Below, in pieces: positions 55,976 to 64,000 of a DNA stretch of 64,000 bases. Numbering within the stretch: the stretch's first letter is position 1; each line of letters begins with the position of its first letter. The stretch lies in assembly GCA_024364735.1 (NCBI GenBank), contig JAGFNQ010005212.1:135702-199701 (forward strand), read 5' to 3'. A program made the translations under genes and the position numbers. The notes beneath the pieces were generated by a model. It did not search any database. It was not told the origin of the DNA and saw nothing but the letters and a program-made list of their open reading frames with translations. Source of the stretch: Boesenbergia rotunda. Its lineage: Eukaryota > Streptophyta > Magnoliopsida > Zingiberales > Zingiberaceae.

Positions 55976-58314
55976 TGACGGACCCAAAATGACTGTCACG
56001 AAAGTGGGTCTCAAATTTAGATGTAAATGAATAACTGGAAACCCTTTTACAAGCAAAAATATAAGAATATAGCAAAGGGGCCACAGGTCGTATTTTTCTC
56101 AGGGATAGTTGTCTAGTTTGATTCAAACTTGTGTTTATGTATCGTTTTTGTTTTGGGTTTCGAAATAAGGGAATGGATTTTGGTTTGTAATTGAAAATGA
56201 AATTGAAAGGGAAATAAAGGGCAGTAAACAATGGAACTAAGCAAAAAGTTGGCAACTGATACTTCCACCAATGGAAACCGAGTCAAGCTATAAGATGTAC
56301 CGAAGTTTGGAAAAGCAAGCCTAAATTGAATGCACAATAAATTCTGATGCAAAGAAATAGATGGTGTGATCGAAGTTATCTCAAGCAACTCAATCTTCAA
56401 GCAATTTCTATTTATGCCTTTCGGAAATTAAACAAAGTGCCCATGTTAACTCAAACTCACCACAGTTTTGAAACCACAAATGCAAGGGAAATTCGAGATG
56501 AATGAATGCAACTTATTGATTTCAATCCATTCAGATGCCACAAAGAAACGAGATGAATTAAAATGCATAAGTTCAATTCTATTCAATTGGCACGCAAGGC
56601 AACTTTTAGTGCCAAAAACTAAAACCAACTTTATAAAAATCAGTGAGTTTCGGTTCCATTTCTCAAGCTAGTTGGTTTCATTAGGAAACAAGGTATTAAG
56701 AGAGAACTGAGCAAGACTGAGGTGAAGAGTTAAAACTGAAATCAGAACTTAAAAGAAGCAGAATTTTCAGAAATGATGAACAGAAAACAGATTTGGCTTT
56801 TGGGATTTTAGATGGCACACAACAATGAAATTGATGCTCAAATCTTTAAACAAGTGCTATTCTAAACCAAACAAACTATCTATCAAACGTAGAGCAGGAA
56901 TTAACAGCTAAGAAACTCAGAAATTCGAAACAAGTGCAGAAATTAAAGACAAGAAAACAAATTCGGAATTGAACTTGGCACGCTAACAACACAATTGGCA
57001 CGCAACTAATAGAACTAAACTAAACTGAAATTTGAGCTATTCATTCACTAAACAAGTCCCTAAATTACTCTACTTGCGAAATTAAAGCTAAACTACAGCT
57101 AAGAACTTGTAATTCGAAATATTCAGTAACTAAACAGCATTTCAGAACAGAGCAGTGAGAAAAACTAAAAATTACAGCTAAAGAACTACAATTAACTAGC
57201 TAAACTAATCCTCAACTCCTTCCTCAGTTCAAGGACTTCTTGGTTGTCAGTCAAGAGCCGGCTTCGAACCCCTAGGCTCGGCAAATCAAGGGAAATCCAT
57301 TTCTGAAGTTGGTTCTGCCGAAAATCTGCACTTGTTGGAAACTTGATCCGATTCACTTTTTCTCTGATGGATGAGCTGCGATGTTGATTTGGGGAGCTTC
57401 AGAGGCCACTTGAGAACCCCTACAAGTGGTTCTGAAACTCGGGAATGGATTTCGGAAGAGAAACCAATGATCGGACTGAGGAACTGCCGAAACCCTCAAG
57501 CACTCCCTATTCCGGCGCAAATGGACAGAATTCTTCAAGGAATTGATCTCCAGAGACTCAGAACTCGATCTGGAAAGGTAGATGAAGTGGTCACGCCTTC
57601 ATGGAAGCAAGAATGTTGAAAAAACGATGAAGAAACGGGGAAGAACAGCGAAGAACAGTGGAGGCTGGGCTGAAGACGCGACAAGGCTTAGGCTGCGGAA
57701 AAATTTCCTTAAGTATTAACCAACGGACGGCTGTGATTGATTTGCTTCAATCCAACGGCTGATCTTAGTCCGATTTGAGCCAAACTTTGATGATGAAGAT
57801 CTGGGGTCAGGATCTGCCTCGTGGTAGCTCGGATCCTCCAGATTTGCAACGGATGGTCCAGATCAAGCTAATCTTTGAATGGATGATCTAGAGCCCTCCA
57901 AGCTTGATCCAACGGTTGATCTTGCTCTGATTGGGATGAAATCTTCAGATCTTGATCAGGGTGCTTGATCAACCCTAGCTTTAGCTTGGATTGCTTCAGA
58001 TCATCCCGGATGGCTCCGATCTAGCCGCTTTCGAATCGAACGGCCCAGATTTAATCGTAATCTTGGTAATCTGATCTGGGTCAATTCCGACTCGAGTTTG
58101 ACCCAATATGCCCAAGATCCTTGAACTTTGATGCCTACAAAAAATAGATCAAGAATTTAGTGGCCAAATTAATCCAAAAATTTGCATATTTGCAATTAAG
58201 TCCAAAATAAAGGTAAGTTCTAAAACCTAGGGCAATTTCACAATTTTGACAAGAAAAACATAGATCAAACATGGATTTTAGTAGCTCAAATGATCAATAA
58301 AATGGAATCTATCA
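55976..58314 (-). repeat. 5' LTR of Athila copy 2 (2339 bp)
   Basis: On the minus strand it begins TGATAGATTCCATTTTATTG at 58314 and ends GGGTCCGTCA at 55976, before the PBS. It aligns with the LTR at 38692-41010. ORFs at 55944-57619 lie within it and lack family patterns. The flanking five bases at 58315-58319 are GGTAC. Confidence 0.9.
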
Positions 58315-58393
58315 GGTACCTAAGAGATTTCTAAATGATGCTTATGGATCAAAGATATGAGTACCAAAAGAGTATGTTTTCCATGTTGTTTAG

Positions 58394-58829
58394 GTGACGG
58401 TGAAGGAGGCCTCAACTATGTGGATAGTAGATAGTGGATGCTCAAGACACATGACCGGGGATGTGAGCAAATTCACCACTATTAGCTACCTAAGAGAAGG
58501 GACGGTCTCCTTTGGGAATAGTGGAAAGTTGAAAATCATTGGTAGGGGCACAATTGAGGTATCTTCCACCATTTCTATACATAAGGTACTTCTAATCAAA
58601 GATATGAAGTTCAATTTATTAAGTGTGAGTCAATTATGTGATGTCGGTTTTAGAGTTGAATTTCATGCTAGGAAATGTGTAATAAGGCATAATGAATCAA
58701 ATACCATCATATTAGAAGGGTTTAGAGAGGCAAATTTATATTATCTTGATCTTACTTACGCTACTAACAATGTTGCTAAGTGTTTCATGTCCAAAGAAGA
58801 AGAAGGATGGTTGTGGCACCGGAGACTTG
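58394..58829 (+). pseudogene. pol: Element A protease and start of GAG-pre-integrase
   Basis: The frame shows STMWIVDSGCSRHMTGD, with the catalytic Asp of the copia protease in VDSG, then LLIKDMKFNLLSVSQLCDVGF and the GAG-pre-integrase word WLWHRRL at 58808-58828, where the solo LTR enters. A TAG at 58391-58393 lies just upstream, so no true start is present. GHVNMRSIARVAK after the solo LTR at 60226 is the direct continuation. Confidence 0.9.
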
Positions 58830-58939
58830 TGTTGGTGCAGAAAGCACCCCACCCAAGTCGAACCTGTGTTTTGATAATGGCAAAAGGGTTCAAAAGTTAA
58901 GTCTTACTTGTTTATCTAACATGTTACTCAAGTGTGCAG

Positions 58940-59170
58940 GAAAAGCCCTAGCGAAGGACTGCTAGGCACCTGGCGAAGGAATGTCAGGATACAAAGCCCT
59001 AGCGAAGGACTGCTAGGCAACTAGCGAAGGGCTGCTAGTCACCAAGCCCTAGCGAAGGACTGCTAGGCAACTAGCGAAGGGCTGCTAGTCACCAAGACCT
59101 AGCGAAGGACTGCTAGGCACCAGGCGAAGGACAGCTTAGTATCCAAGACCTGGCAAAGGACTGCTGGGCA
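58940..59170. repeat. CCTAGC-type hairpin units in the solo LTR
   Basis: Units such as CCTAGCGAAGGACTGCTAGG (58947-58966), CCTGGCGAAGGAATGTCAGG (58969-58988) and CTAGCGAAGGGCTGCTAG recur about nine times. All have inverted arms around a GAAGG-containing loop. Between the first two units one base pair in the stem is changed on both sides (A-T to G-C). Confidence 0.85.
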
Positions 59171-59429
59171 AAAGTCCAACCGGAGGAGCCGGTTGGCATC
59201 AGGTAAATTCTCCCGAGAGGAGTAGGTGAGGACGCGTTCCCCGTTGAGGGAACAGTAGGCATCGGTTCGACCTAGGGTTATATTTTGGAAACCCAAAGTC
59301 AGAACCAAGACAGCTAAGGCTGTATAAAACTAACATATCACTGCTTTATGTTGTGTTTGGACTAACCTTGGATGCAGGACCGAAGGAACGAGTGTCTGCA
59401 GCTCAGAGAGCCTCAAAGGAGTGAGGCAG

Positions 59430-59800
59430 CAGCTGAGTAGGGCGCCCTGAGTGTCCCGGGCGCCCCCAAGGTGAACACAAAATAAATGAAGCACAAGGAG
59501 TCTTCGGCAGCTCATGGGCTGGGCTCCCCCAGCCTCCTGGGCGCCCCCAGCTTCTTGGGCGCCCTCAGCCTCCCGGGCGCCTCCAGCCACCTGGGCGCCC
59601 CGCGCTTGAAGCCAGCGAAGAGGATAAGCCTCATCCAGTCGAGACTCCCGCTGAAAAAGTCAGCCAGGGCGCCCTCTGCTTCCCGGGCGCCCCCTCAAGG
59701 GTTTATCCCGATTTTGAAAGGATAAACCGCTGACCACGAAGTTGGCGGATCAAAGGCCACGTGGAGGGCGCCCCCATGTTCCCGGGCACCCTCAGACCCC
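59430..59800. repeat. GGGCGCC-rich repeats in the solo LTR
   Basis: The word GGGCGCC with C-rich flanks (CTCCCGGGCGCC, CACCTGGGCGCC, TTCTTGGGCGCC) recurs about ten times just upstream of the TATA box. The E LTR has related GGGCGCC words at 20145-20400. They are self-complementary and CpG-rich, so a likely target of methylation; this is inference. Confidence 0.85.
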
Positions 59801-59807
59801 TATAAAA
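59801..59807 (+). promoter_or_regulatory. TATA box of the solo LTR
   Basis: TATAAAA follows the GGGCGCC repeats and precedes a CT/CA-rich leader. The equivalent word is at 20129-20135 (minus) in the E LTR. Confidence 0.6.
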
Positions 59808-60225
59808 GGCCCTCGACCCCTCAAGCTTCAAAACAACTTCTTCCAACGCTGTTACATTCTTCTGCTCCTGCGCTTTGCTCCAGAAACCTCCCAACTCGAC
59901 ACACAACCGCCGACGACGTCCCTCTGCTCCGAGAAACATCCAATACCGGACGTCGGTAACGAAGAACTGTTATTTCATTTCTGTTATACTATTACTGTAA
60001 TCTTTTTGTAAGAATTATTGCGCACATATAGAATTGCCCCCAGTAAACGGTCAACGACCGTGGGCCTTGGAGTAGGAGCCGACCGCGACTCCGAACCAAG
60101 TAAATCTTGGTGTTTGCGTATTGTTCAATTTTGTTTATTCCGCTGCGCGTTTGCTCTAAATTCTATCCGAAAAACGTTTAACGATATTCACCCCCCTCTA
60201 TCGTTTCTCTCGATCCAACAACTTG

Positions 60226-61325
60226 GACATGTCAACATGAGGAGCATTGCAAGGGTGGCCAAGGAAGAGTTGGTGAAGGGGCTACCAATGATCAAGTACG
60301 AGAAGACCAAGTTGTGTGATGCATGCCAAGAGGGTAAGCAATAAAAAGCATCACACAAAGGTAAAACCCTAACCACTATCTCTTTACCTTTAGAACTTTT
60401 GCATATAGATTTGTTTGATTGCCATAGCACTCCCTCACTTGTAGGGAGTAAATATTGCCTAGTCATAGTAGACGATTTTTCTAGATTTACATGGGTTTAT
60501 TTCTTGAAACATAAGGATGATACCCTAGAGATTTTTATAAGATTTAGTAAAAGGGTAGAAAACGAAAAACAAATCAAAATAAACCGAATTAGGAGTGACC
60601 ATAGTGGGGAGTTCCAAAACGCAAGTTTCACACAATTTTGTGTTGAAAATGGGTACAAGCATGAATTTTCATGCCCAAGGACTCCTCAACAAAATGGGGT
60701 AGTTGAGAGGAGAAACCGAGCCCTACAAGAAGCTGCTAGGACTATGCTTAATGCATATTCCCTTCCTAGCTATTTTTGGGCCGAAGCGGTTAACACCGCT
60801 TGCTATATTCAAAACCGGATTTTGGTACATAGGTTTCTAGGAAAAATACCTTTTGAACTATGGAATGGAAGGGTACCCCAAGTCCACTATTTTAGGGCCT
60901 TTGGATGTAAAGTCTACATCTTAAATACCAAAGATGACCTAAGGAAATTTGAGTCAAAAGCCGATGAAGGAATTTTAGTAGGGTACTCCTTGACTAGTAG
61001 AGGTTACAGAGTTTACAACAAGAGGACAAAAGTGATTGAGGAGTCCTCAAATGTTAAGTTTGATGAAACAACTAGTTCCTACCCTAGAAAGGCCTCAATT
61101 GATAAGGATATAGAGGAGGTCCAACCCCTTGCCCAAAGAATCCAAGACCTACATTTGGAGGGCAATGATCAAGGGGGAGTAAGAAGTATCCTAGAGGATG
61201 AGGAAGAAGGAGTAAATGAACCCACAACCTCTAGGCCCTTGAGACATCACCATGATCACCCTATTGACCAAATAGTGGGTGATGTCACTCAAGGAGTAAG
61301 GACTAGGTTCTATTTTAGGGATTAA
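60226..61325 (+). pseudogene. pol: Element A GAG-pre-integrase end and integrase
   Basis: The frame continues from 58829: GHVNMRSIARVAKEELVKGLP with the Cys pair CDAC. A TAA at 60342-60344 follows. The integrase core has LLHIDLFDCHS (Asp), FSRFTWVYFLK, IRSDHSGEFQN (Asp) and PRTPQQNGVVERRNRAL (Glu), so the DDE triad is intact. The C-terminal part VHYFRAFGCKVYILN and GYSLTSRGYRVYNKRT leads to an acidic linker, ending in a second TAA at 61323-61325. Confidence 0.9.
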
Positions 61326-62625
61326 ACTAGTCAAATAGCTTTAATCTCCCAATTGGAACCCAAGTCCATTGATGAAGCATTGGGAGATGCTAATTGGGTC
61401 TTAGCCATGCAAGAAGAGCTAAATCAATTTGAGAGGAGTGAAGTTTGGGAGTTAGTCCCTAGACCCAATGATTGCACTATTGTAACCACTAGATGGGTCT
61501 TTAGGAACAAACTAGATGACCAAGGTAAAATCACTAGGAACAAGGCTAGATTGGTAGCTAGGGGGTTTAACCAAGTTGAGAGACTAGATTATGATGAGAC
61601 TTATGCTCCCGTAGCTAGGTTAGAATCAATTAGAATTCTACAAGCCTATGCCGCTCACATGGGTTTCACACTCCACCAAATGGATGTGAAGTCGGCATTC
61701 CTTAATGGGATCATTAAGTAAGAGGTCTATGTAGAACAACCCCCCGGGTTTGAGGACCCTAACTTTCCAAGACACGTGTTCAAATTAAGAAAAGCCTTAT
61801 ATGGATTGAAACAAACTCCTCGGGCTTGGTATGAAAGACTTTCTTCATTTTTGGTGTCTAAGGGGTTTAGGAGAGGAACAATTGACCCTACTTTGTTCCT
61901 AAAATCTAAGGACAAGGACATATTTGTTGCCCAAGTCTATGTAGACGATATTATTTTTGGGTCAACAAATAATGACTTCCTACAAGAATTCATCAAGTGT
62001 ATGGAAGATGAATTTGAAATGAGTCTTGTAGGAGAGTTAACCTTTTTCTTAGGCCTTCAAGTTAAGCAAACTAATGAAGGTACACATGTCTTTCAAACCA
62101 AATATGCTAAGGAGATGTTAAAGAAATTTGGTTTAGAAAATGCTAAGGTAGCATCTACACCAATAGGAACCAATGTGAAAATGGATAGTGACATTGAAGG
62201 GAAAATGGTAGACTCTAAACAATATAGAAGCATGATTGGTAGCCTCCTATACCTAACCGCTAGTAGACCCGACATACTTTTTGCGGTAGGTATGTGTGCA
62301 AGGTACCAATCGTGTGCCCAAGAGTCCCATTTGATTATAGTTAAGAGGATCCTAAGGTATGTGAAAGGTACCATAAATGTCGGACTTTGGTATCCTAGAA
62401 CTCCTAGTGTTGATCTAATTGGATACACCGACTCTGATTATGCGGGTTATAAGCTGGATAGAAAGAGCACTAGTGGAGGATGTCAATTCCTTGAGTCTTC
62501 CTTAGTTAGTTGGAGTAGTAGGAAACAACCATGCGTTGCCCTATCAACAACGGAGGTAGAATATGTGACAATGGGTGGGTGTGTTTCCCAACTCCTTTGG
62601 ATCATGCACACTTTGTTATTCACTT
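61326..62625 (+). pseudogene. pol: Element A reverse transcriptase and partial RNase H
   Basis: Same frame as the integrase. RT shows EPKSIDEALGDANWVLAMQEEL, WVFRNKLDDQGKITRNKARL and HQMDVKSAFLNG, a TAA at 61719-61721, PRAWYERLSSFL, then the active site VYVDDIIFGS near 61937. RNase H has GYTDSDYAGYKLDRKSTSG (Asp) and LSTTEVEYVTMG (Glu). The third Asp is lost: the frame runs WIMHTL and is cut at 62626 by a copia LTR. Confidence 0.9.
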
Positions 62626-64000
62626 TGTTAGTAATATGAGAGAAGTGTCCTATTATGGAAATCTCGCAATTTTGGGCACTTTCTTTCAAGAAAGTCTAGA
62701 CAAATTTATGGATCATTAATTGACAATTAAATTCGAATTGGTTTTAAATTATTAACAAAATTCTTTACTTTGGGGAGTGCCTCGGGGAGCCACCCAAATT
62801 AAAGTTAGTTGTTGTAATTTAATTTCCTATTTTGAATAAAATTGTCATGTTTAATTTGGCTACGCCTCGGGGAGCGGACCAAATTAGATTTATAACAAAT
62901 TTCTTTTCTTTGGGTATCTGAGCCTCGGGGAGCCACCCAAAGAAAATAATTTGTTGTAATTAATTAGTCCATAAATAAAATATGTAATCAAATCTTGGAA
63001 ATTTTGAGGTGATTCTCAAACGATAATTTTCTTATTTGATTTAAGAGGTGATGCTCTTACATATTGTTGTCTCCAAAATTAATTAGGAAAATTGTTTCCT
63101 ATAGAGTTTTCTTAAATAAGATTTTCATGAAAATAATATGTGGTTGAGTTAAGGGAATCTGTCTCTTAATTTAATAAGATTTGATTTAGAGAAATCAAAG
63201 TCTTAAACATATTATTTCCGAAATTGATTATGATAATTTAGGAAATTGTTTCCCAAAACAATTCCTTGAATAAAATATGAAATTAGAATTAGAAAATCCG
63301 GTTCCTAATTCAATTAATGAGACTTGATAAATTAAGTCACATACATACTTTATTAAGGAAATCATTAGTATATGACATAATTATATGTCATGAATGTGCT
63401 TAGAAAGAAAAGGATGAGACCCAAAACCCCTTACAAAATATTAAGGCCAACACCTTCCGTTAATATGGTTAGAACCGGAGTTTTGTTTCTCGTTTGGGTT
63501 GATGGACACATCCATGCCCGGCTTGAACCTCGACATGTTCAAACCATGGAATTAGTTTATGATTAATATAGTTGGAGTCAGAGGTCAATCCTTAGTTTTG
63601 GTTGTTGGACACATCCAAGCCTGACTAAACGGTTGAATGAGCTCCAACCATATTAAAACTATTTCTTGATTAATGGGTCAGCCTTAAACTTGGAGCATCC
63701 ATTTGTTGTGCCACAACCAAGGTCGATGTAAAGAGAGGTGCAGTTGGGTGCTATGTATATTATTGCATACTTGTTAATGAGTTAACAACCCAATGATTTA
63801 TGCAAACATTCAATTAGTTGATAGCATAATGTGATAATTACATATATGTAATATGTAATCGGTATAATTACCTACCTTCATAGCTAAGAATAACTTGATG
63901 GCCCCAGCCATGGTTGTTCTTATCTATGGATGGATATCAACCTATTTGGAGATGTTCCTACGATCTCCCGAATTGAAAAGAAAGGGTTATTCAATTTGAA
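62626..64000 (+). mobile_element. Copia copy R, inverted relative of the left-edge copia, LTR nearly deleted
   Basis: It begins with 26 bases of the copia LTR (TGTTAGTAATATGAGAGAAG), then jumps at about 62650 into leader sequence equivalent to 4015 at the left edge. The rest of the LTR (about 2.27 kb), the PBS and the first 310 or so bases of leader are missing. From there to the window end the leader aligns as the reverse complement of 2700-4015. Gag would start just beyond the window. TG at 62626 lies in the RNase H of element A, the insertion site. Confidence 0.9.
62763..62946 (+). other. Three consecutive hairpins in the copia R leader
   Basis: Hairpin 1: 62763-62774 pairs with 62793-62804 (11 of 12). 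Hairpin 2: 62852-62859 pairs with 62879-62886 (8 of 8). Hairpin 3: 62904-62915 pairs with 62935-62946 (12 of 12). All three loops contain GCCTCGGGGAGC. The counterparts at the left edge are 3863-3903, 3782-3813 and 3721-3763 on the minus strand. Confidence 0.85.

Larger units (their letters stand above)
48938..58314 (-). mobile_element. Athila-type gypsy copy 2: 5' LTR, gag and pol
   Basis: On the minus strand the order is 5' LTR (58314 to 55976), a tRNA-Asp-type PBS, gag (55806 to 54316), pol (54315 to 49753) and the start of the 3' noncoding region, cut at the gap. The 3' LTR is missing. Gag and pol are in one frame separated only by a TAG. The right end lies in Sirevirus-type copia sequence (element A). 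Confidence 0.9.
58830..60220 (+). repeat. Solo LTR (1391 bp) of the E family with perfect 5-bp duplication
   Basis: It begins TGTTGGTGCAGAAAGC at 58830 and ends GATCCAACA at 60220. ACTTG flanks both sides (58825-58829 and 60221-60225). No internal sequence remains, so it arose by recombination between two LTRs after a full element inserted. It is of the same family as the LTR of E, in the opposite orientation. A TATA box (59801-59807) and two repeat-rich parts are listed separately. ORFs 59099-60011 are within the LTR and lack family patterns. Confidence 0.95.
58315..62625 (+). mobile_element. Element A: Sirevirus-type copia pol region, both ends cut
   Basis: It contains protease, GAG-pre-integrase, integrase, RT and most of RNase H. 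The left end is cut by Athila copy 2 at 58314, and the right end by a copia LTR starting at 62626 in the middle of RNase H. A solo LTR (58830-60220) with a perfect 5-bp duplication interrupts the GAG-pre-integrase domain. If the solo LTR and one duplication copy are ignored, the reading frame is continuous from 58394 to 62625 except for three stop codons. Confidence 0.9.

Overview
This is plant nuclear DNA made almost entirely of nested and decayed transposable elements. I found no host gene, rRNA or functional tRNA gene. The evidence is Ty1/copia (Tork-type and Sirevirus-type), Ty3/gypsy (Athila-type, Tekay/Del-type and a Tat-like gag scrap), a CACTA transposon and a tRNA-derived SINE. Together they suggest heterochromatin, probably pericentromeric, of a flowering plant with a large genome. 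The abundance of Sirevirus-type elements fits a monocot, but the species cannot be read from the window.

Layout. 1-1896: a Tekay-like LTR (minus strand) cutting into a Tork-type copia element (1897-6638, minus: gag, leader, PBS, LTR). 6639-9417: a second long Tekay-like LTR (plus) holding three tandem-repeat arrays. 9418-10165: the decayed 3' end of a third Tekay-like element (minus). About 10166-16267: the LTR of a copia element (B, plus), broken by a SINE (10268-10497) and by a gag-only Sirevirus-type element with a tandem LTR structure (D, 10932-15085, minus). 16268-19715: the internal region of B. 19716-29807: a 5'-truncated Sirevirus-type element (E, minus), whose LTR is split by a second gag-only element (C, 20581-27762, plus). 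29808-32663: the RT-RNase H end and LTR of a copia element (B2, plus). 32665-35537: a CACTA transposon (minus) lacking one end. 35538-38139: the 3' end and LTR of a C relative (C2). 38140-38691: a gypsy gag scrap. 38692-58314: two head-to-tail Athila-type copies (minus) meeting at a 460-base assembly gap (48478-48937). 58315-62625: a Sirevirus-type pol region (A, plus) split by a solo LTR (58830-60220). 62626-64000: the same copia family as at the left edge, in the opposite orientation.

The nesting can be ordered. C inserted into E after E existed. The SINE and D inserted into the LTR of B. The solo LTR inserted into A, and its flanking 5-bp duplication is perfect. The solo LTR at 58830-60220 is of the same family as E and shows the empty site into which C went in E. 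Most coding regions are dead. C, D and the pol of A are broken mainly by in-frame stop codons, not frameshifts. The longest open frame is the RT-RNase H-integrase part of Athila copy 1 (1121 codons).

The most unusual signals are structural. First, several unrelated LTR families are packed with short hairpin units whose two arms change together. Second, the copia leader carries a row of three hairpins with a shared GC-rich loop, kept in both copies of the family. No sign of a novel protein-coding system was seen.
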